Positions 44,675-45,988 of a stretch of DNA of 45,988 bases are shown here, piece by piece. The position numbers and the translations under genes are program-made. Every line of letters begins with the position of its first letter. Positions within the stretch are counted from its first letter, which is position 1. A model generated the notes under the pieces. That model did not search any database and had not been told where the DNA came from. It saw only the letters and a list, made by a program, of their open reading frames with translations. Source of the DNA: CADEEV01 sp032127875 (GTDB taxonomy: Bacteria > Acidobacteriota > Vicinamibacteria > Fen-336); NCBI GenBank assembly GCA_032127875.1, contig JAQBHI010000090.1, positions 1-45,988 on the forward strand, given 5' to 3'.

Positions 44675-45250
44675 ATGGGGTTGAGGAGGACGCTGGCCAC
44701 CGTACTGATGCTGTTGGTCCCATGGGCCCGGGCCCAGGATCCGACGCAGGCCGAGCAGATGGCACAGGCCTGCGCCCCCTGTCACGGTCCCAACGGCAAC
44801 TCCACCGATCCCGTGTACCCCATCCTGGCCGGCCAGACCATGAGGTACGCCTACCTCCAGCTCAGGGACTACAAGGAGGGCCGGCGACAGGATCCCGACA
44901 TGACACCGGTCACCGCCAACCTCACCAAGGAGGACATGCTCGCCCTCGCCGTCTATTTCTCCGAGCAGAAGCCGATCTCCATCCGCTTCGAACCGGATGC
45001 CGCGAGGGCCGAGCGGGGCAAGTACCGGGCCGACGTCACGCTCTGCACGATGTGCCACCAGGGGCAATACCAGGGTCAGAACGAGGTCCCACGCCTGGCC
45101 GGACAGCATCCGCTATACCTGAAGAAGCAGCTGTTGGACTTCAAGAGCCGGACGCGCACCAACGACGCGGCCACCATGACGACCCTATCGGGCACGCTGA
45201 GGGACGAGGAGATCGAGGACATCGCTCAGTATCTGGCTGGGCTTTACTGA
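44675..45250 (+). CDS. Dihaem cytochrome c (c4/c553 type)
   Basis: A 191-residue periplasmic electron carrier. The signal peptide (1-21) ends ARAQ. The first haem site is CAPCH (33-37) in AQACAPCHGPNGNS, and the second is CTMCH (124-128). Axial Met candidates are in DMTPV (Met76) and in TMTTLSG near the C-terminus. Each half ends with the cytochrome c helix (LAVYFSEQ, then IAQYLAGLY). GGAGGGGG precedes the ATG at 44675. The position right after the PQQ dehydrogenase suggests that it takes electrons from that enzyme. It is 123 bases after the dehydrogenase stop, across a hairpin. Confidence 0.93.
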   Translation: MGLRRTLATVLMLLVPWARAQDPTQAEQMAQACAPCHGPNGNSTDPVYPILAGQTMRYAYLQLRDYKEGRRQDPDMTPVTANLTKEDMLALAVYFSEQKPISIRFEPDAARAERGKYRADVTLCTMCHQGQYQGQNEVPRLAGQHPLYLKKQLLDFKSRTRTNDAATMTTLSGTLRDEEIEDIAQYLAGLY

Positions 45251-45446
45251 TCGAGCCGGCGGCCGCCGTCAGCTGCGGTCGCTCGTTCCTGCACGAGTCT
45301 CGCGTTCCGGGCTGGCCTCTGGACCTCACTGGCGGGTGCGTTATCCTGATCGGGACAGTGCCGCTCACCCGGTGCCGCCGCGGTCCGTGCAGGTCGTCGC
45401 TCGGAGACTACTGCGGCCGGCCTCGGCCCAATGAGGAGATCGCGCC

Positions 45447-45988
45447 ATGAGGATGCTATGCGTTGCCGTCTTCCTGAGTCTGGGCGCATTCCTGCCGGCC
45501 ACGGCACGAGGCCGCGCTGCCACGGAGGCCACGGACGCCGGAACGGCGTCCGTGTCGGGCAAGGTTTCCTTCGAGGGTGCCGTGCCCGCCGCGGAGAGGG
45601 TTCCGGTGGCCCGCGACGCCTTCTGCCGGGCGCTACACCCCGAGGGAATCGAAAGACGAGCCATCGAGGTAAAGGAAGGCGGGTTGGCCCACGTGCTGGT
45701 CTATGTCAAGAGCGGCCTCAACTCGACTTTCCCCGCGCCCAGCGAGCCGGCCGTGATTGATCAGCAGGGGTGCGCGTACGTCCCGCAGGTGGTCGCCGTC
45801 CAGGTGGGGCAACCCCTCAGGATCCGCAACAGCGACAACACCTTCCACAACGTCCACGCCTGGTCGACCGTCAACGTCGCCTTCAACATCGCCCAGCCCC
45901 GCAAGGGCATGGAAGCCACCCGGACCTTCGAGAAGCCTGAAGCCCTCTTCCCGTTGAGGTGCGACATCCACACCTGGATGCGGGCCTT
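45447..45988 (+). CDS. Cupredoxin-like secreted protein (methylamine-utilisation-like), copy B, 3' end outside window
   Basis: The frame is open from the ATG at 45447 (GAGGAGA upstream) to the window end, 180 residues seen. Signal peptide MRMLCVAVFLSLGAFLPATA. The cupredoxin-like domain parallels copy A: VSGKVSFEGAVP, GGLAHVLVYVKSG, IRNSDNTFHNVHAW, NIAQPRKGMEATRTFEKP and C-D-I-H-T-W-M. Candidate copper ligands are His134/His137, Cys172, His175 and Met178. It is on the same strand as the PQQ dehydrogenase and cytochrome. The 196 bases before it hold nothing recognisable. Confidence 0.8.
   Translation, partial: MRMLCVAVFLSLGAFLPATARGRAATEATDAGTASVSGKVSFEGAVPAAERVPVARDAFCRALHPEGIERRAIEVKEGGLAHVLVYVKSGLNSTFPAPSEPAVIDQQGCAYVPQVVAVQVGQPLRIRNSDNTFHNVHAWSTVNVAFNIAQPRKGMEATRTFEKPEALFPLRCDIHTWMRA

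Overview
The window is GC-rich and almost fully coding. It comes from a Gram-negative, didermal, probably uncultured bacterium. Evidence for two membranes is an RND pump with a TolC-like protein, a TonB-dependent receptor, a lipoprotein adaptor and several Sec or Tat signal peptides. The mix (two-subunit molybdenum hydroxylase, MglA-like GTPase fused to a sensor module, DUF2911, both GluRS and GlnRS, SUF with SufT and an Rrf2 regulator) would fit Acidobacteriota, Methylomirabilota/Rokubacteria, Myxococcota or a similar soil phylum. There is no rRNA or marker gene here to settle this, so the assignment is inference.

Layout, left to right. 1-2056 (minus): a molybdopterin subunit (cut by the window edge) and its 2Fe-2S partner. 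2099-2286: remnants of a VapBC-type toxin-antitoxin pair. 2366-6637: dihydrouridine synthase, a GH113-like secreted protein, a TPR plus cyclic-nucleotide-binding protein, and an ornithine-cyclodeaminase family enzyme. 6703-15213: the SUF iron-sulfur assembly locus, sufB then sufC-D-S-U-T-rrf2. A large inverted gene for a membrane protein with a spermidine-synthase-like domain separates sufB from sufC. 15321-21519 (minus): a tightly coupled tetR-tolC-adaptor-RND efflux operon. 21688-22977: a NYN/OST-HTH RNA-binding protein. 23077-27954: an MglA-like GTPase/GAF/ATPase fusion, divergent from a GGDEF then EAL pair (cyclic-di-GMP synthesis and breakdown). 28047-34173: tRNA-Glu, a secreted glycine-zipper protein, and the minus-strand run M20 peptidase, unknown protein, gltX, glnS. 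34250-34419: a broken S9-peptidase fragment.

34502-45988 looks like a surface and periplasmic accessory module. The minus strand carries a cupredoxin-like protein, TonB receptor, chemoreceptor-like protein, FGE-like protein lacking the catalytic cysteines, and DUF2911. The plus strand carries a tandem-domain secreted protein, a short Tat-leader ORF, a PQQ alcohol dehydrogenase with the lanthanide-type Asp-x-Asp signature, a dihaem cytochrome c and a second cupredoxin-like protein (cut by the window end). My reading is periplasmic alcohol oxidation feeding electrons to cytochrome c and perhaps to copper proteins.

Two sequence-level observations stand out. One is a family of three related intergenic repeats (13650-13725, 15221-15312, 22987-23076), each a G-run/C-run hairpin region followed by a conserved GGAGTGAAT-like core. 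The other is a shared 24-bp element upstream of both sufB and sufC, a candidate operator for the Rrf2 regulator at the end of the locus. I saw no CRISPR array, insertion sequence, rRNA or replication origin.
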